The notes beneath the pieces are model-generated. The model saw only the letters and a list, made by a program, of their open reading frames with translations, did not search any database and was not told the origin of the DNA. A DNA stretch of 64,000 nucleotides, taken from Punctularia strigosozonata HHB-11173 SS5. Lineage: Eukaryota > Basidiomycota > Agaricomycetes > Corticiales > Punctulariaceae. Both the position numbers and the translations under genes were made by a program. The DNA lies in the NCBI RefSeq assembly GCF_000264995.1, contig NW_006767442.1, positions 1,270,634-1,334,633 of the forward strand, written 5' to 3'. Below, in pieces: positions 23,228 through 36,497 of this stretch (its first letter is position 1; the number at the start of each line of letters is the position of its first letter).

Positions 23228-24085
23228 GATTGCCCGATGTGCCAGGCGTCGCGTATGATATAGCTCTCAACTGAGCATCAAAAGAACCGATGATGCCGCA
23301 TTGCCAGCGACGACGCTGCAAAGAAACTCATGACCCGCTGATGGCAAGGCATGGGGTCGACCTTCTGCGAGGGCAGCCCCGACATGTTCAAACGCGAATG
23401 TGGGAGTGCCATGCACGTGAACCGCACCCCGGCCCGCGGCCATCCGGCAGCATTCGGACGAGTCGTCGCCCCTGAGCGCATCGAGCAACTTGCTCAGAAG
23501 ACCCTTCTCCAAAGCCGGTACTATCGATGACACCACTCTGTGGAATCTTGCACATTCAACGGGCGACATGACGAGACTGCGAAGCTTGTTTCCGTTTCCC
23601 GTAGAAGAGTGTAACGGCCCGGCCGGAAGAACCCCGGTCCCTGTGCATAAGAGTAAGCGAAGGATGGGAAGATTGCTGCTTCGCACAGAAGCGGAAGTGT
23701 ATACATTGATCATCTGTAGACCAAGGATTCCGCACATCGAGAACAAAGAGTTCATTCCAGCAAATACTGGGAGGTCGTAGTTGCTAGGCGATCCGATATG
23801 CATTTTCTGGCCTTTTTCATGCGAGGCAATATTCAAGCCACATAGATCTCGCGCTGCCACAGTGACAACCGTCGATGAGTTGCAGGCAGACCGACGCTTG
23901 ATATAGTGTTCGCATTCGATACATGGCAATCAAGCTGCCATAATATCCATCAGATACCTGAATAAGGCCGTTCTAGTGAGTGGCGCATACCTAGCGTAAA
24001 GAGCAGCCGGATCAGTAAACGGTCACCCGAGGGTTCGTCTCCCTGATAACCAAGTGCCAGAACCGTAGTCCTCCACATCCCCCGT
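23228..24085. other. Promoter region of PL4 gene; no supported gene
   Basis: A 220-codon minus-strand open frame (23267-23929) covers much of this spacer but lacks any recognisable domain. It lies where the PL4 promoter should be, so I leave it out. Confidence 0.4.
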
Positions 24086-25046
24086 TCAGTGCTCGTCCTG
24101 ATTCATCCGCTCCAGAACTCGGTTCAACTTTGTCGCCAAACCCTCCGTGAGCTGCGTTACGCCATCGGCCGTACAGATACGGTACGAAGGCATCGGCTGA
24201 TACGTATCCGGTATAATCTACGAGTGTTCTTCAATCGCCAAGATGATGAGTCTATCCAATTGCTTTTCTTACCCTCGAATCTTCGACACGTACGGACCCG
24301 ATAATATCGTCCATATCGCCTATTCGTCCAAGAGGTGGCGGATTCCGTTCATCTAGAGCTATCATGGGTTTTCGAGTTGGTGGCAATGGATCGCCAACTG
24401 ACCGTGTATATGCATCCAGCCTTCGCGGATTTGCAGTGCGCCATTGATCTGGATGTCGTCGCAACCTTCGATCAACCCTTCCCGGATCACTTCGTGGAGA
24501 ACTTCGCGGAAACGCGCTATGATACACAATGAACCATCAGCACGCAAGAAAAGGGTCACAGCTCTTTCTTGACGAGTACTCACGGTTCTCGCGAAAATCG
24601 TTTAACCCAGCTTCATCCTCCTGACCAAATGTCCGAGCCGGTAACCAACCGATGACAGAGGCGGAATCCGCGGTAGCTGGGGGTGTTTTGACGAAGGAAA
24701 GAGCAAAGGTCGGCGGATCCGTATTCAAGAAGTGGTAAAAAAGGCCCGGTCTTGACGGATCGGAAAAAGTAGTCGCCTCCTCTGTTTCCGTGGTCGTGCC
24801 GGAGGACCGTATGGCCGAAGAGGTGAACGTCACTTTGCCCGCCGGAGGAGGAGCATGGCCAATCCCCTTGTACCGCATCGCTTGACTTGGATCTGTATTC
24901 CATCTCCGGTATCGTGTTGTTGAGCTAGCGAAACTGCGGGACAGCGCAGCCTTTAGGCTACAGCGGTCGTGGCATAGTTCCCTTGCGCGGGAGACCGGTC
25001 TTGATGCCAAAGGCGTTAATTGGCGATAAACGTTCGCAACCTGCAT
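24086..25046 (-). CDS. Conserved uncharacterised protein, probable mitochondrial presequence
   Basis: 264-aa protein of unknown function. Exons (minus) are 25046-24584, 24516-24403, 24358-24273 and 24217-24086, and all phases agree. The first 50 residues are Arg/Ser/Leu-rich without acidic stretches (RPVSRARELCHDRCSLKAAL), resembling a mitochondrial presequence. The rest is a compact globular sequence with REVLHEVIREGLIEG, QINGALQIREGWMHIH, RIGDMDDIIGSVRVED and PDTYQPMPSYRICTADG. It reads like a single-copy conserved fungal protein I have seen only as 'hypothetical'. No membrane segments. It is divergent from the GNAT gene at 25625. The gene model is well supported; function cannot be named. 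Confidence 0.75.
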
Positions 25047-25624
25047 GGGGACGTTTTAGGGCGAGTACGAGACCCTGCTCGTTGACCAAGGCGTCAGGGA
25101 TATAGGTAGAGTGCAAGTTGCATGTTGCATGTTTCCGCGGCCTTTCCGGCGCTCTGTAGGCACGATGCACGTGAACACTGAAGTAACCCGCCAACTCCAG
25201 CCAAGCCAATCGGGTTGCAGCCAAATTGCAGAGCTCTCTGCAACTTGACGTCGATATTCTCTACGTTCTGGCCGTTAACGCTCCAGTATGTGAACGCAAG
25301 GGCACTTTTGGTATCAATTCTGATCTCTGGGGTAAGTCTAGGGACTCAAGGGCAACTCGGCCGAAGATCTTGGTATTACACCCATAGCTGGCATATATGC
25401 AGCAACTTCTTGTGCATCGTACCATCGCGCCTTCTGACCCTCAATGCTACGAATTAGACATCGTCTCGCTCCTCGTGATTACTTTGACCTAGGTGATGGG
25501 CTGATGGCTATCTGGACGACCTCGCCGAAAGCTGACTCAGCGCGCTGCGGCTTGACTCGACCTCGGCATTAGCACGACCTATAGCCTAGGCGAAGTGGGA
25601 GCCCCTGTGCACTCGTTTGCGATC
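25047..25624. other. Divergent spacer
   Basis: Shared promoter region between the probable mitochondrial protein and the second acetyltransferase. No distinct element is seen. Confidence 0.4.
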
Positions 25625-26580
25625 ATGGCCTCTACTGAACCTTTTGACGTCAATTTTTGTCTGCCCGTTCGAGAGCTAGAGTCCGACAAAGTCAAGTTGA
25701 CGCCTTTCATAGTGAGCGTCTGCCTCTCCTCTAGCAAGCATCCTCTGACTCATACTAGCCATCAATACACTCCGAGCTCGTTGTGAATAGCACGATTGAT
25801 TACCCGGATGTCTGGAAATATCTTCCATCAGGGCCATTCAACTCTGTGGAGGCGTTCACAGAGTATTTCATGCTTCTCATAGCGCGCGATCCCAAATGGA
25901 TGCTCTATGCGGTATATGACAAAGGATCGTCGTCAAATGCCGAAGGAGGTCCGTTTTCGTCAAGCGTGCATGGAAGACGTGGTCTGACACACACTGATCT
26001 CAAGGCGCTGCTGAAACGTTTGCTGGGACCATCGGCTTTCTGGCGACGTACCCCGACAGACTCAGTACCGAGATAGGTTTGGTCATCACGCTTCCGCGAT
26101 TCCAGCGCACCCACGTTACCACCCATGCCACTGGGCTGTGAGTTCTTACTGGGTCCACCGCTTCTCCGATTGACAGGCTAATTATGCGTACGACATCCAG
26201 CCTCCTCCAATACGCCCTTGAGCTCTCGCCCCAAGGACTGGGCTTACGCCGTGTCCAGTGGAAAGCGAACGCGAACAACGCGGCTTCAATACGCGCCGCT
26301 CAGAGACTCGGATTCAAGCTGGAAGGAGTGCGTAGGTGGCAGATGGCCCTTGCTCCTCACAAAAAGGGGGCGGGGAACAACAAGGTCCGCCTTCTTCTAG
26401 TCACATACTCACTTGCCATGTCTTCGAACTCATACTCCATCCTGTTTGCTCTGATAGGTGCTTAGAGACGGCGATCCGCGCCCGGGGTACGATGGCAGAG
26501 ACACAGCGATGTTATCACTATGCTGGGATGACTGGGAGCAAGGTGGTCGTGAGCACGTACAGTGGCTTATGTCCCGCTGA
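25625..26580 (+). CDS. GNAT-family N-acetyltransferase (RimJ/RimL-like)
   Basis: Predicted acetyltransferase, 240 aa, in the RimJ/RimL-like group common in fungi. Exons are 25625-25711, 25777-25948, 26005-26137, 26177-26384 and 26458-26580. Early motifs include YPDVWKYLPSGPFNSVEAF. The beta strands FAGTIGFLATYPDRLSTEIG and VITLPRFQRTHV follow, then the diagnostic block LRRVQWKANANNAASIRAAQ then RLGFKLEGVRRW. The C-terminus reads GYDGRDTAMLSLCWDDWEQG, the usual ending of this fungal subgroup. Acceptor choices at 26005 and 26458 are fixed by frame. Not closely similar to the GNAT at 9712. Substrate unknown. Confidence 0.85.
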
Positions 26581-28168
26581 TGTTCGATCATGGATGTCCA
26601 CGGTCATAATGAAAATCCTCGCTCTCGTGGTTATCCTGAGAAACGCGTCGCAGTCGGCCTCGTACCTTCAAAGCCTAATTGTGCAATCGATATCGATCGT
26701 TGTCCAACGCTGCAGATCCGACGTGGGTCCGTCCGCAACGCAGAGGCGGACCAGGAAGACGAACGTCGAGCTCAGAGTAAGCACTGCCACTTGGCTTCTC
26801 GACAGACAGTCCCTGATCGTCACGAATATCGTTGATCCCGATTCCTTCCGGATATTTACCCCGGAATCGTTGCTCTCTGTTGCTCTGCCTTTGTGATACT
26901 TAGCGTTAGCGTTCGGAGGAAGACTGTCTGATCGCTCCTCTCCGGACAGCGCACCTGGCCACTTACATCATCCAACCGTATCTCGTGCTGTCCATCACGA
27001 TATCGGCCGGTCTTACTGCTGCCATTCATTCATATGTCGTGGTCTAGGTGCACACTAAGTGGAACACGAACGCCGATGGCCGCCGACTCGAGTGAATTCA
27101 TTCCAAGAGTGACAGCGATGAAGGTAGCACGGGTGCAGCATGGTATCTACTGCCGAGCATCCGACTTCGTGTGCGCAACACACGGATCATGTTTTGGTCA
27201 CAACACGACTATCTGATGGGCCCTCAATATGAAAGGCATCCGAAAGGAGGTACCGGGCGTCATGTATGAATGCCGCCGCAGACGCCCGAAGCTACACGTC
27301 CAATACGATGTTCACATTGGGAATTGGCGCGAGAGGCTATGCTCATCTAGCCATATCCATGTGCATACCGTTACATTTATGTTCTTACAGCATGCTGCCG
27401 TTTGCCTGCCATCTCATGCCATGGTCCGCCCATGGTCCATGGGAGGCGTTGGCTACTGTTCCGTACTGTTCGGTCGATCTTTTCAGGTTTCTAGGGCTGT
27501 CTGTCAGCCGAATGGTGATGGGAATCAGAATGGTCACCAGTGGCTATCGCGACGCACGAAGAGTGCATCCGATCTTCCAGGCCGCAGCACCTATGCAGCA
27601 TCCGTTTCAATCAGCCAACGGCATTGCACGAGGCCGTGACGAATGGTAGACCAATGGTGTTCCGCTCTATCTAGACGGTTGATTGGGCCCGAAAGCCAAT
27701 CGACCAGTGGTTAGAGACCCATTGGGCTAATATACGTGAGGTCGTCTGCAGCATAGCCATAGCATATCAAGGTCCGCCTTGGTTCCGACAGACAGTCCTC
27801 TGCATGTTCGACAATGCCATATCTAGGCGCCCATTGATTGAGAGTGAGCGCAGTTGATGAACGGGATGGCGAGCGCCGAGCCAGGTCATTCGGCCGACCC
27901 GTCTTTCTCACGCTTACATTTTTGCTTGCCGCTCCTTAAGGCTTATCGTTACCACATGAAAGTCGTATCTTGCCTTCGAGTCTTACTCCTGGATAATATC
28001 ACCATGGACATCTTGAACCTATGTCTGCGGTAGTACGCTACTTTTGTGAATGCCGTACCGATAAGGGCGTTGTAGTCAGCTATGGCCCACGTGCTGACGC
28101 GATATCAATAGCAGGTGCCGGCACGCAAGCTCGTCTGAACTCGCGCCATCTCCTTGCTCTGCACCACG
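26581..28168. other. 1.6-kb region without a supported gene
   Basis: Open frames here are short, overlapping and without family motifs. Nothing else is recognised. Confidence 0.4.
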
Positions 28169-29812
28169 ATGTCGGAGAACCCTGAAGGACTGGGGACGAG
28201 TGCGCTTGGCCACAGCACAATCCCCATTGACGAGAGGCAGGCGTTATTGCCGGATACGGAGGAACGCCCCGCGACCTACGTCCAAGTGAAAGCGCAGGCT
28301 GGGGAGGACGCAGTTACCGCTACAGACGATGAAGTGGTTCTAGGGACGCCGAAATCTAAGTCGAGGACGTGGGCGATCCTGTGGACTATACTACTTGGAC
28401 TACTAGGAATCCTGTTGCTGGCGGTGTTCATCAAGGGATTCATAGATGCTGACGATACCAAGGTACGACCATCGTGTATGATCTCCGTGCTTCACAGTCC
28501 AATGTTATATTCCCTAGTTCGACTTCAAAGACGCATTGAAAGGCGCTCTTGGAGGGGGTTTGAGCGGCGCTGCCGGTGAGTAGCAAGCTTATGACGGAAT
28601 ATAGCCTGGTTGACACGGGTTCGTTAGCTATGGTGCTTCAGGTTCTGACTCTCATGCCTCTGCGCACGGTAAGCATTCTTCGATCGCAATTGTCCCTCAC
28701 GCTGAATGTAATGCCGCGTTAATGTGTAGGTCATGAACTATCAATACCGTTTCGGCACTACAACGACCGTAGCCATCAAGACCCTCTACCACGACGGTGG
28801 ATATGGCCGCTATTATGCCGGTCTCACCGCAGCTTTGTTTCAAGGTGAGGATTACATAACGACTTTCTGGCATCGCTCAACGACACCTAGGCCCTATTGC
28901 ACGATTCGGTGATACCGCCGCCAACGCTGGTATCCTGGCGCTGCTGAATAGCAACACGTACATGAAGAAGCTTCCTTCGCTTGGGAAGACCGTCTTCGCA
29001 TCACTCGCCGCCGCCGCTTTCCGGATGATCCTCACGCCGATCGATACTGTCAAGACCACATTACAAGCCCAGGGACAGCCAGGTCTAGCCATTTTGAAAA
29101 ACCGCGTAGGTGTTCTGCCGTTTAGCCTCGTCAGCGATCGGTCCTCACGTATACGAACGCGCAGATCAAGAGATATGGGATCGGAACACTCTGGTACGGA
29201 GCCGTTGCTACGGCTGCTGCGACCTTCGTCGGGCACTATCCCGTCAGTATCATTGATCGCGTCGCATATGGCACCCGTGCCTGATCTTTGCCGATGCTAT
29301 CATCCCACCCCACATCTTTACAGTGGTTCTCGACGTATAACTTCCTTTCTGACAATCTGCCGAAACCGGACGGGTTGCTCCAGAAGCTTGCTCGGCAAGC
29401 TTTCATCGGATTCAGTGCCTCGGTCGTGTCCGACACTGTGTCCAACTCGCTCCGCGTCGTCAAGACTTACCGTCAGGTTCGTTGCAGACCGGCGATATCT
29501 TCCCCGGGTCACAGAGATAACGGATCGCATGCTTTACAGGTCAACGAGACTAAGATCGGCTACCTGGAGTCCGCGCGGGCTGTCATCGCAACCGATGGGC
29601 TACGGGGCCTCTTTGGACGCGGGCTGAAGACGCGAATAATCGCGAACGGCTTGCAGGGCCTCATGTTTTCCATCTTGTGGAAGTTATTCATGGATCTGTG
29701 AGTCGTATTGCTCTGCTACTGTATCGCGGTGTTGACGGTGACAATGTCCAGGTGGGATGAGCACACCAAGAAATCCCTCACAGGTAACGCATGGGGTTCC
29801 AAGGCCTGGTGA
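28169..29812 (+). CDS. Mitochondrial-carrier-like protein with extra N-terminal membrane segment
   Basis: 390-aa protein related to the SLC25 mitochondrial carriers. The nine exons are 28169-28462, 28518-28575, 28628-28668, 28730-28844, 28891-29105, 29165-29242, 29324-29476, 29540-29697 and 29752-29812. An acidic cytosolic-type N-terminus (about 70 residues) is followed by one strong membrane helix (ILWTILLGLLGILLLAVFIK). Carrier repeats then follow. The second repeat has a canonical signature (LTPIDTVKTTLQAQG). The first and third are degenerate (TLMPLRTVMNYQYRFG, VSDTVSNSLRVVKTYRQ). Repeat ends such as GLRGLFGRGLKTRIIANGLQ fit the family. The extra helix is not part of the standard six-helix carrier. 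I recall similar basidiomycete proteins annotated only as 'mitochondrial carrier'. Substrate unknown. Confidence 0.85.
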
Positions 29813-31972
29813 GAGCGCTCTTGACTGCTCTTCGGTTGGTTTTCCGCATGTATACTGTCACAACTGGTACAAGGGTATCAGGGCGTAAGAGATGACTCCA
29901 TGAATGTTAGACTCTATGCCTAGTACTGCAGTATACGCTCGGACGGAAGGAGTTTTTGTGAGCCTGCAAATTCACACCGCTACTACAGCCGCCGGGGCTT
30001 GCGAATCGCCGACGGGCCAGCCGCGTCGACCACGTTGCCAATACCCCAAAGGCTTCGCAGCTCGTGGGGTGCATCACGGCGGCGTGTGTCGATATCGGAT
30101 CGGCTATTCCCAGCTGTATTTCGCCCGCGTAGTGCCGTGGACGCAAATCGCAGTAAGCCTGAGCGTTTGGAATATGATTGCGGGGGCTCGGGCAGTGCGA
30201 TAATGGAAATTGGTCGGGAGTGTTCAAGGGAGCGTTGCCTTTATGCCGGAGTGCGTCTACGACTACGCATGAGACGCCTCGCTTCCTGGGACAGGTGGCC
30301 GTTGGTGATCAAATGACAAATCGCGGGGTGAGTAAAGGTCATGGTGGAATTGGGGCCGCATGGCCATATTGGCGATCGACAACGCTGACTGAAATTGCAA
30401 GCCGAAAGAGAGTGGGTTACGATGTCACACCATCTGATACGATATCCTCGTCTGTGCATGTACGGTGGTGACTACGTCTGTGGATCTGATGCGCAGCAAA
30501 TTCCATATCCATTATGGAAGCAATACCAGCCGCTATATCTCCACTGATTTGTCCTACAGAGGTTAGTCCTTACGGATGCAAGAACCCTTGTACGATGACG
30601 GCATCGAGAAACCGGAAGTTTGCTTGCGGCTGCACCGCGCGTCATGACAGAAATAACAGTATCCTAGGGCTTCAGCATGCGTCAGTAGTAAGTAGTCGTT
30701 GTACAGTAATTAGGTACGGCCCACATACGTACCCACAGGACCACGTGGCCAACATCGTTCTGCTTGCCGACGGAGTCTGCCCTAGTCTGCCTGGGCCCTG
30801 AATCTTGTCTTGCCCACCCAAACGCCAATCGGGGCAGTGACCAGCAGTGACCCTACGGCACTATTCCGCACTCATCACAAGATACGATATGATCATAAAA
30901 GATTGCTAGTCCCGATCACACCCCGAAACGTTGCTCTTACAACATAACGATAAGAATGCAATCTCAACATATACTTCTTTGCCGCCCAAAGACGGCGGAT
31001 GGCTGTCAGAATCAGACATGTTACGGACATGTGAGTGCGCGTATTGATTCGGACAGGACCACTGGCGCCTCGCTTCTTCCATCGGCCGTGGTCGTACCCC
31101 GATAGAGTTTCTTCCATCGCCTAATAGGCAGCGCCGCTAGAATGGGCCGTCAACATGGTGTGCCTCCGGAACTATAGTTGCTGTATCGAGGACTACGAGA
31201 GTTCTCCCATGTCGTTTGTCATGCCGAAGGTTGGTTTCAACGCAGCCATGCACCTTCAGCCCCTACCAGCGACTCCCACCTCCAGTTGTCCGTTGAAGAG
31301 TTGACGGCATTAAATCACCATGGAACTTGAGCACCGCCGTCTTCCGAACAAGCCAACAACTTCCCCGCAGCACGGATCGATCAGCCCGTCGTAACTTCCC
31401 GTCCATCCAGAGCGGGTGAACGGAATCCATGAGGCCCTCCAGTGCACTCGGCACACGCGTGCGCGGCAAGGCCGCATTATTTTGTATATCCTCCCCGGCA
31501 TCACAGACTGCATTACGGCGCCGCTGATGACGATGCTGGGTTTGACCAATCTGCACCGCTTTCACTAAGCCTGAATGCCGCGGCGCGTTCCCATGGGTGC
31601 CTTCGTTACGGTGCGTTACATACAATTTGTGACTTCAGACCCGCAGATCTCAGATCAAACTTCTCACCTACAGCTTCCTCTTCCGGCTTTTGATGGAAGG
31701 CCGCGTTCACCGGCGTCCTTATGTGTGTGGCGCCGTAGTCTTGAACCCGACGACGCAGGCTCACGCCATAAGCCCCTTCTTACCCGAAGTCGCATCAGTG
31801 GTACGTGTTCTGTGCTGCCCCCGCACCTCAAAAGCAGTTCGACCTTTCGGGAAGGCTATGTCAGCGCGCCTGGGCGCTTCTTCCGTTGGATCCGGAGCGC
31901 AAACGTTATAAGGACGGCACATCACGGTCTAGCTGCTCTCCGTAATTGATCTGCCCCTCACTGCTACAAGCC
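29813..31972. other. 2.2-kb region without a supported gene
   Basis: I find no domain-bearing frame on either strand. The last few hundred bases are presumably the promoter of the Myb gene. Confidence 0.4.
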
Positions 31973-33591
31973 ATGGCTACTTCCTCCCGTGGTACCGAGA
32001 ACAAGTGGACTCCCGATGAAGATGAGATACTCAGGGCAGCGGTGGAGAAGTGTGAGCATCGGCTCGGCGCATCCCGTCACAGCGCGATCTGATAACTTTG
32101 CGGTAGATGGGAAGAAGAATAGCTGGCAGAAGATTTCGTCTTGTTTACCAGGTCGATACCACCCTCAACGTCCTTACTTATTGCTGACATAGACATGTAG
32201 GGCGAACGAACAAAAGCTGTCGCAAGCGATGGGTACACTCGTTGGACCCCACGTTACGTAAAGGCCGGTGGACCGCCGCAGAGGATGCGCAGCTGCTGGA
32301 GGCCGTTCGCGTCCACGGCAAGTACTGGTGGCAGGTTGCGCGTCACATAGAGGGTCGCACGGACGATCAATGCGCCAAGCGCTGGCGGGAGAAACTGGAC
32401 CCATCAATCTCAAGGCATGCCTGGACAAAACAAGAGGACGAGATCCTGTTGGCGGCATGCGAGACCCATGGCAAGAAGTGGAACGTGATCTCGAAGATGC
32501 TCCCCGGTCGGCCGGCAGTTCACTGTCGTAATCGCTACCAGAGCCTCCAACGATCCCTCGCTGCGTCCTCATCCACTGCGACCTTGCGGCCGCCCTCAGT
32601 TGTGTCATCAGACTCTTCGTATAGCGAATCGTTCTCATCGCGCTCACCAGAAATGGTCAGTTTTCTCGCCCGTTGTCTGTTGTCACGTCCGCGGTCTGAC
32701 TTCCGATTTCCGTAGAATATGGGCCATTCATACACAGAACGGGATACGAGACCCTTCGACAACAGCGGCCCCTTACGTGTAGTCGATTACGGCTTGACCA
32801 CTATGGCGGGTTTCGCGGCCAATGAAGGACATGACGTGCATTTGATGCCACCGTCGCCCGTTCCATCATCACCGTCCTCGTCGGATAATCCCGCATTTGG
32901 GATGTACTTCCATCCGCAGACCGAACACTCCATCTCCCATTCTCTCGACGGAGGATACCGCCAGCATGCGCACGATGCATTCCCAAAATACCCTGGCGCT
33001 TGGCCAAACCAACGATTCGCGGGTGAGATGTCGGGTCAGGACTTACGTCCAGGCTCCAGTCACTCGTCTGATCACGCTCCGGGATCCCTACATTCCGGCG
33101 GCAACACAGGCGCTCATAGCGGACTGGACTGTTTTGACAAGACGGTTTACCCCGCCCACCGACGCGACTCGTATGGGACTCTGTCCCGTGCCAGCACCTC
33201 TCGTCCTGGAAGCGCGCCGTATATCCACGGAATCACTGCTGACTCGCCATTTCCCACATCGGCGTTCCTGGCTCCGCAGTCTCGTGCATCCGATGCGGGG
33301 TTCTCTGGTATTGGACACATGCATTCGCGTTCCTCGATATCGGATGCGCAAAGAAGAGGATCCTACCCTGAGCCGACGGGCTCCCGCTTTGACCTACCTC
33401 CGCCCTCTAATCTGCCCGAGTCTCGCGTATCGGCGAGCCAGGGGCCTGAGTCGTTCCTAGGCCTTCTCAGCTCGGACTCCGTAGCGTCTGTATATGGAGC
33501 TCATCCTTCGGCTAACAATAATGAGGGCCAGGTTCCCTCATTCCGTATAGATCATGCCGGCGAGGCACCAGCCTATGGCACTCGTTGGTGA
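31973..33591 (+). CDS. Three-repeat Myb/SANT DNA-binding protein
   Basis: Predicted nuclear DNA-binding protein, 484 aa. Exons are 31973-32051, 32107-32151, 32201-32655 and 32716-33591. Residues about 8-165 form three Myb repeats. R1 is NKWTPDEDEILRAAVEKYG with W...CRKRW. R2 is KGRWTAAEDAQLLEAV with WWQVARHIEGR and CAKRWREKL. R3 is HAWTKQEDEILLAACETHG with WNVISKMLPGR and CRNRYQSL. Each keeps the spaced aromatic residues of the helix-turn-helix. The remaining 320 residues are Ser/Pro/His-rich and low complexity, as in activation or scaffold regions. The layout resembles animal and fungal R1R2R3 Myb or Bas1-type regulators. Targets unknown. Confidence 0.9.
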
Positions 33592-36497
33592 TCAATCGCA
33601 GCTTATCATCATGCTTTCCAGTCGTAGCCCAGCTTTATCGCATTTAGATTCCGTTCATCCATTGCATACCCGTGTACCGGACAATCGCTATCATATACGT
33701 TAGGTCGCATCATCATGGAGTCAATATAATATCTTGTGCATGTCCAATTCATGAACCATCTCAGGTCATCTGGCGCAAGTTCGTCCCTGGACTTCCGTGT
33801 GGAAAGCACCCCGCATTCTAGATCGATTACTCATTGCATGTCGAATGGCCAGTTTTACGGTCGTCGAAGCAGTTGTGGGTGGCTCATGAATGAAACCATC
33901 CATCTGTCATTGCTTCCATAGTTCCTTCCGCGCGTTCATGAACGGCGTGTATTCAAGAACAAGATAATCTCGTCTTTGAGCCTTACGAGCACGAATTTGC
34001 GAATTCATCTCAGTCTCGTTGCTCATCCATATCCGGCTCATAAGAATGCTCCTACATGATTGTGTGGAAAACGGAAGTGGCTCCACCTCCTCAGAGCATC
34101 GCGGCATGAGAAGTTCATCGACTATCCGCACGCTCTAGTAAATGCCGACAGGCATGCCTTACAGGGAGATATTAATGCAGAGCAGTAAAATATGAAGCGT
34201 TTTCTGAAGAGAGCCTGTATTACTAAGGTGTGGCAGAGAGTAGGAGTGGATTGTCGCCTACTATTGACCGGTGATGCACTAACATCGGTATTGGTGGTGT
34301 ACAAAAGTAAGCGGAATTCAATTCACAGCAGAAAAAGGCCCCAGACGGTCACTCGATGAACAGTTGTTCGCCGTCATCCGACGCGACCAGAGGCCGTCGT
34401 TGCGATATCTTTCCCCGAAATGTCCACCTATGCTTCAGATCAGCCCGTGTATGTTTCCACCAGATACAGTCACGGATTGGATCAAATTGTTGCGATGGTG
34501 AAGCTGTCGCCCAAGCCCGACCTGGACGCCGTCGTCACCAATACAAACAAGCACGGGGAAGTGTAAGCATACGTAGATGGATCTAGCGCCGCGCACTCGA
34601 TCACAAGGTGCGCGACAGCCAAGCGTGCGAGTGCGTAGGGCACCTCGGCGAGCTCGTGTTTGAGGACGGTTCTACTGGGAAGAGCGCCTGTAAGTTCACG
34701 GACAGCTATTCTTGACGGAACCAAAACCCCCGATCGACTGTGCCAATCGTTGCACGATTAGCCCGATGCCTCGGTTCGGTACGGATGGAATCCGAGGTTC
34801 ATGCTCGACAACCGTCGACGAACTCGAATACGGAGGAGGCAGATGTTCGGGAGTTGTGCGCGGTGGAAGTTGAGACGATTACACGCTTCACGGGAGTTAC
34901 TCCGGTGACCAGACAAGGCAACCGGTGGACATTCAGCTGCGGCCTGGACGATTCCGCGGGGCGGGGTTGAATGTATGCATGTTTCGCATCTTCTACACAA
35001 AAAGACAATCCGATTTCTTGCGATGACCCAGAATGGGGTACCTAGTCATTGAGTCAGCCACACGGACAATTCTCCGAAAGAATAGGACTGGCTGGAGATT
35101 CAGTTTCTGGCGAGGAAGTCGAACCTCCATCGATTGTGACCCGGTAATTGCTTAATCGGCTTGAAGGCAACCCAGGCGATGCGGGATGAGCGTCAGCTAT
35201 CCGCTCAAGAGCCTGTCACTAACGATATCAGTGGGTCCCATGAACGCTGTTGGCCAACGATGGTGTGACACCGCAAGCAGTCAGGATGCCTCACGCGGGC
35301 ATGTGAGCCAAGCGTAGAATCCCCAGCGCGATCCAGCCCCCGATTGCTGATGCTGACGAAGGAGGATTTGATCCGTTTGCATACGGTACGTGAAGACGAG
35401 GTACACATGGAGGCCTTAATTTGCGCAAGGTACGCGCTCGGTCCTGATAGACCGCCGATGCTGGCACTTGAGTTCAACGACACCAACGACTGTGTGGCAC
35501 CTGAATAAGGCGCCGCCGCACGCACGCTCGCCCCGCAGGTTACAGCATCTACAGGGATGCTGGCTCCCTTTCCCAACATAAGCATGTGCTGATGTGTACG
35601 GCCGTTCAGCTAGCGCTGGGAACGTAACAGCAATGCCCATCGAAGCATGACCAACGATGATCCGTCGATCACGCTAGCCAAAGACGCCGCCAAGTTGCAG
35701 AGCGTGCAATGAGGAGTCTGGAAATTGGCAGACAGCGAGCGGGCGTCACGGCAAGAGAGCTTCGCTTCTATCACACGTGAGCGCAACGACAAGCGCTGTA
35801 AGTAGTATCCGGTTGTCGAAATGCAAGGGGATGTCGCTCGGAGCCCGTGCGAGATTCTTCCGATGAGTACGGGGGATGGCCGTACGAGCGGTGAGACTGG
35901 AAAACTGCAACGTGCGGAAATTTCTGGGCTTGCGTGACTGCCGAGCACCTAGTTGCTTCGTAACTCCATTCAATGAGAGGACGAATCGGCGTCAGACGGG
36001 CAGTAGTTTCGCTATCGGGGTTGCCCAAGATCGAGCTGATTTACCTCATCAACTGGCCCGGAGATAAACTTCAGCGTCCTGCGATCCCCATAGTAGAAGA
36101 GTGTGAATGCTGACCAGACGTGATGACCACCGTAAACACGTCCTTACACACCTTGTACTTTACTTAGCCCCCTTGAGCAGTGACGACATTACCGTAAATT
36201 CGGACCGGCAATAACGGCCATAGATACGAACACGACTGCTTTGATTGCACGGAAAGGGTATCGAAGGTATCGGCCATGTCTGGCTATTCCAGGGACGCGC
36301 TCACGATGCTGCGCGCAGGATGATGGTTCCGTTCTTCAGATGCGAGATACGCGGAAGGAGCCCAGCCCCTTTGTTATGTGAGAAGACAGCAACAGGTAAT
36401 GCAATAATGATACGTCGTTGGGTACACAATACCGGTGATGAACAATGTGTTCCTTCCGAAAGGACAGCAAGGGATACTGGGTAGGTTGCGATATTCA
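33592..36497. other. 2.9-kb region without a supported gene
   Basis: The largest gap of the window. A 48-codon plus-strand frame at 34420-34566 ends at a good donor-like GTAAGC and could be a first exon. No downstream partner keeps frame and no family is recognisable. The rest shows only short overlapping frames. Confidence 0.4.

Noticed and set aside
23267-23929. 220-codon minus-strand open frame
   Set aside because: No domain, no splice context, occupies the PL4 promoter.
34420-34566. 48-codon frame ending at a GTAAGC donor
   Set aside because: Could be a first exon, but no following exon keeps frame and no homology is recognised.
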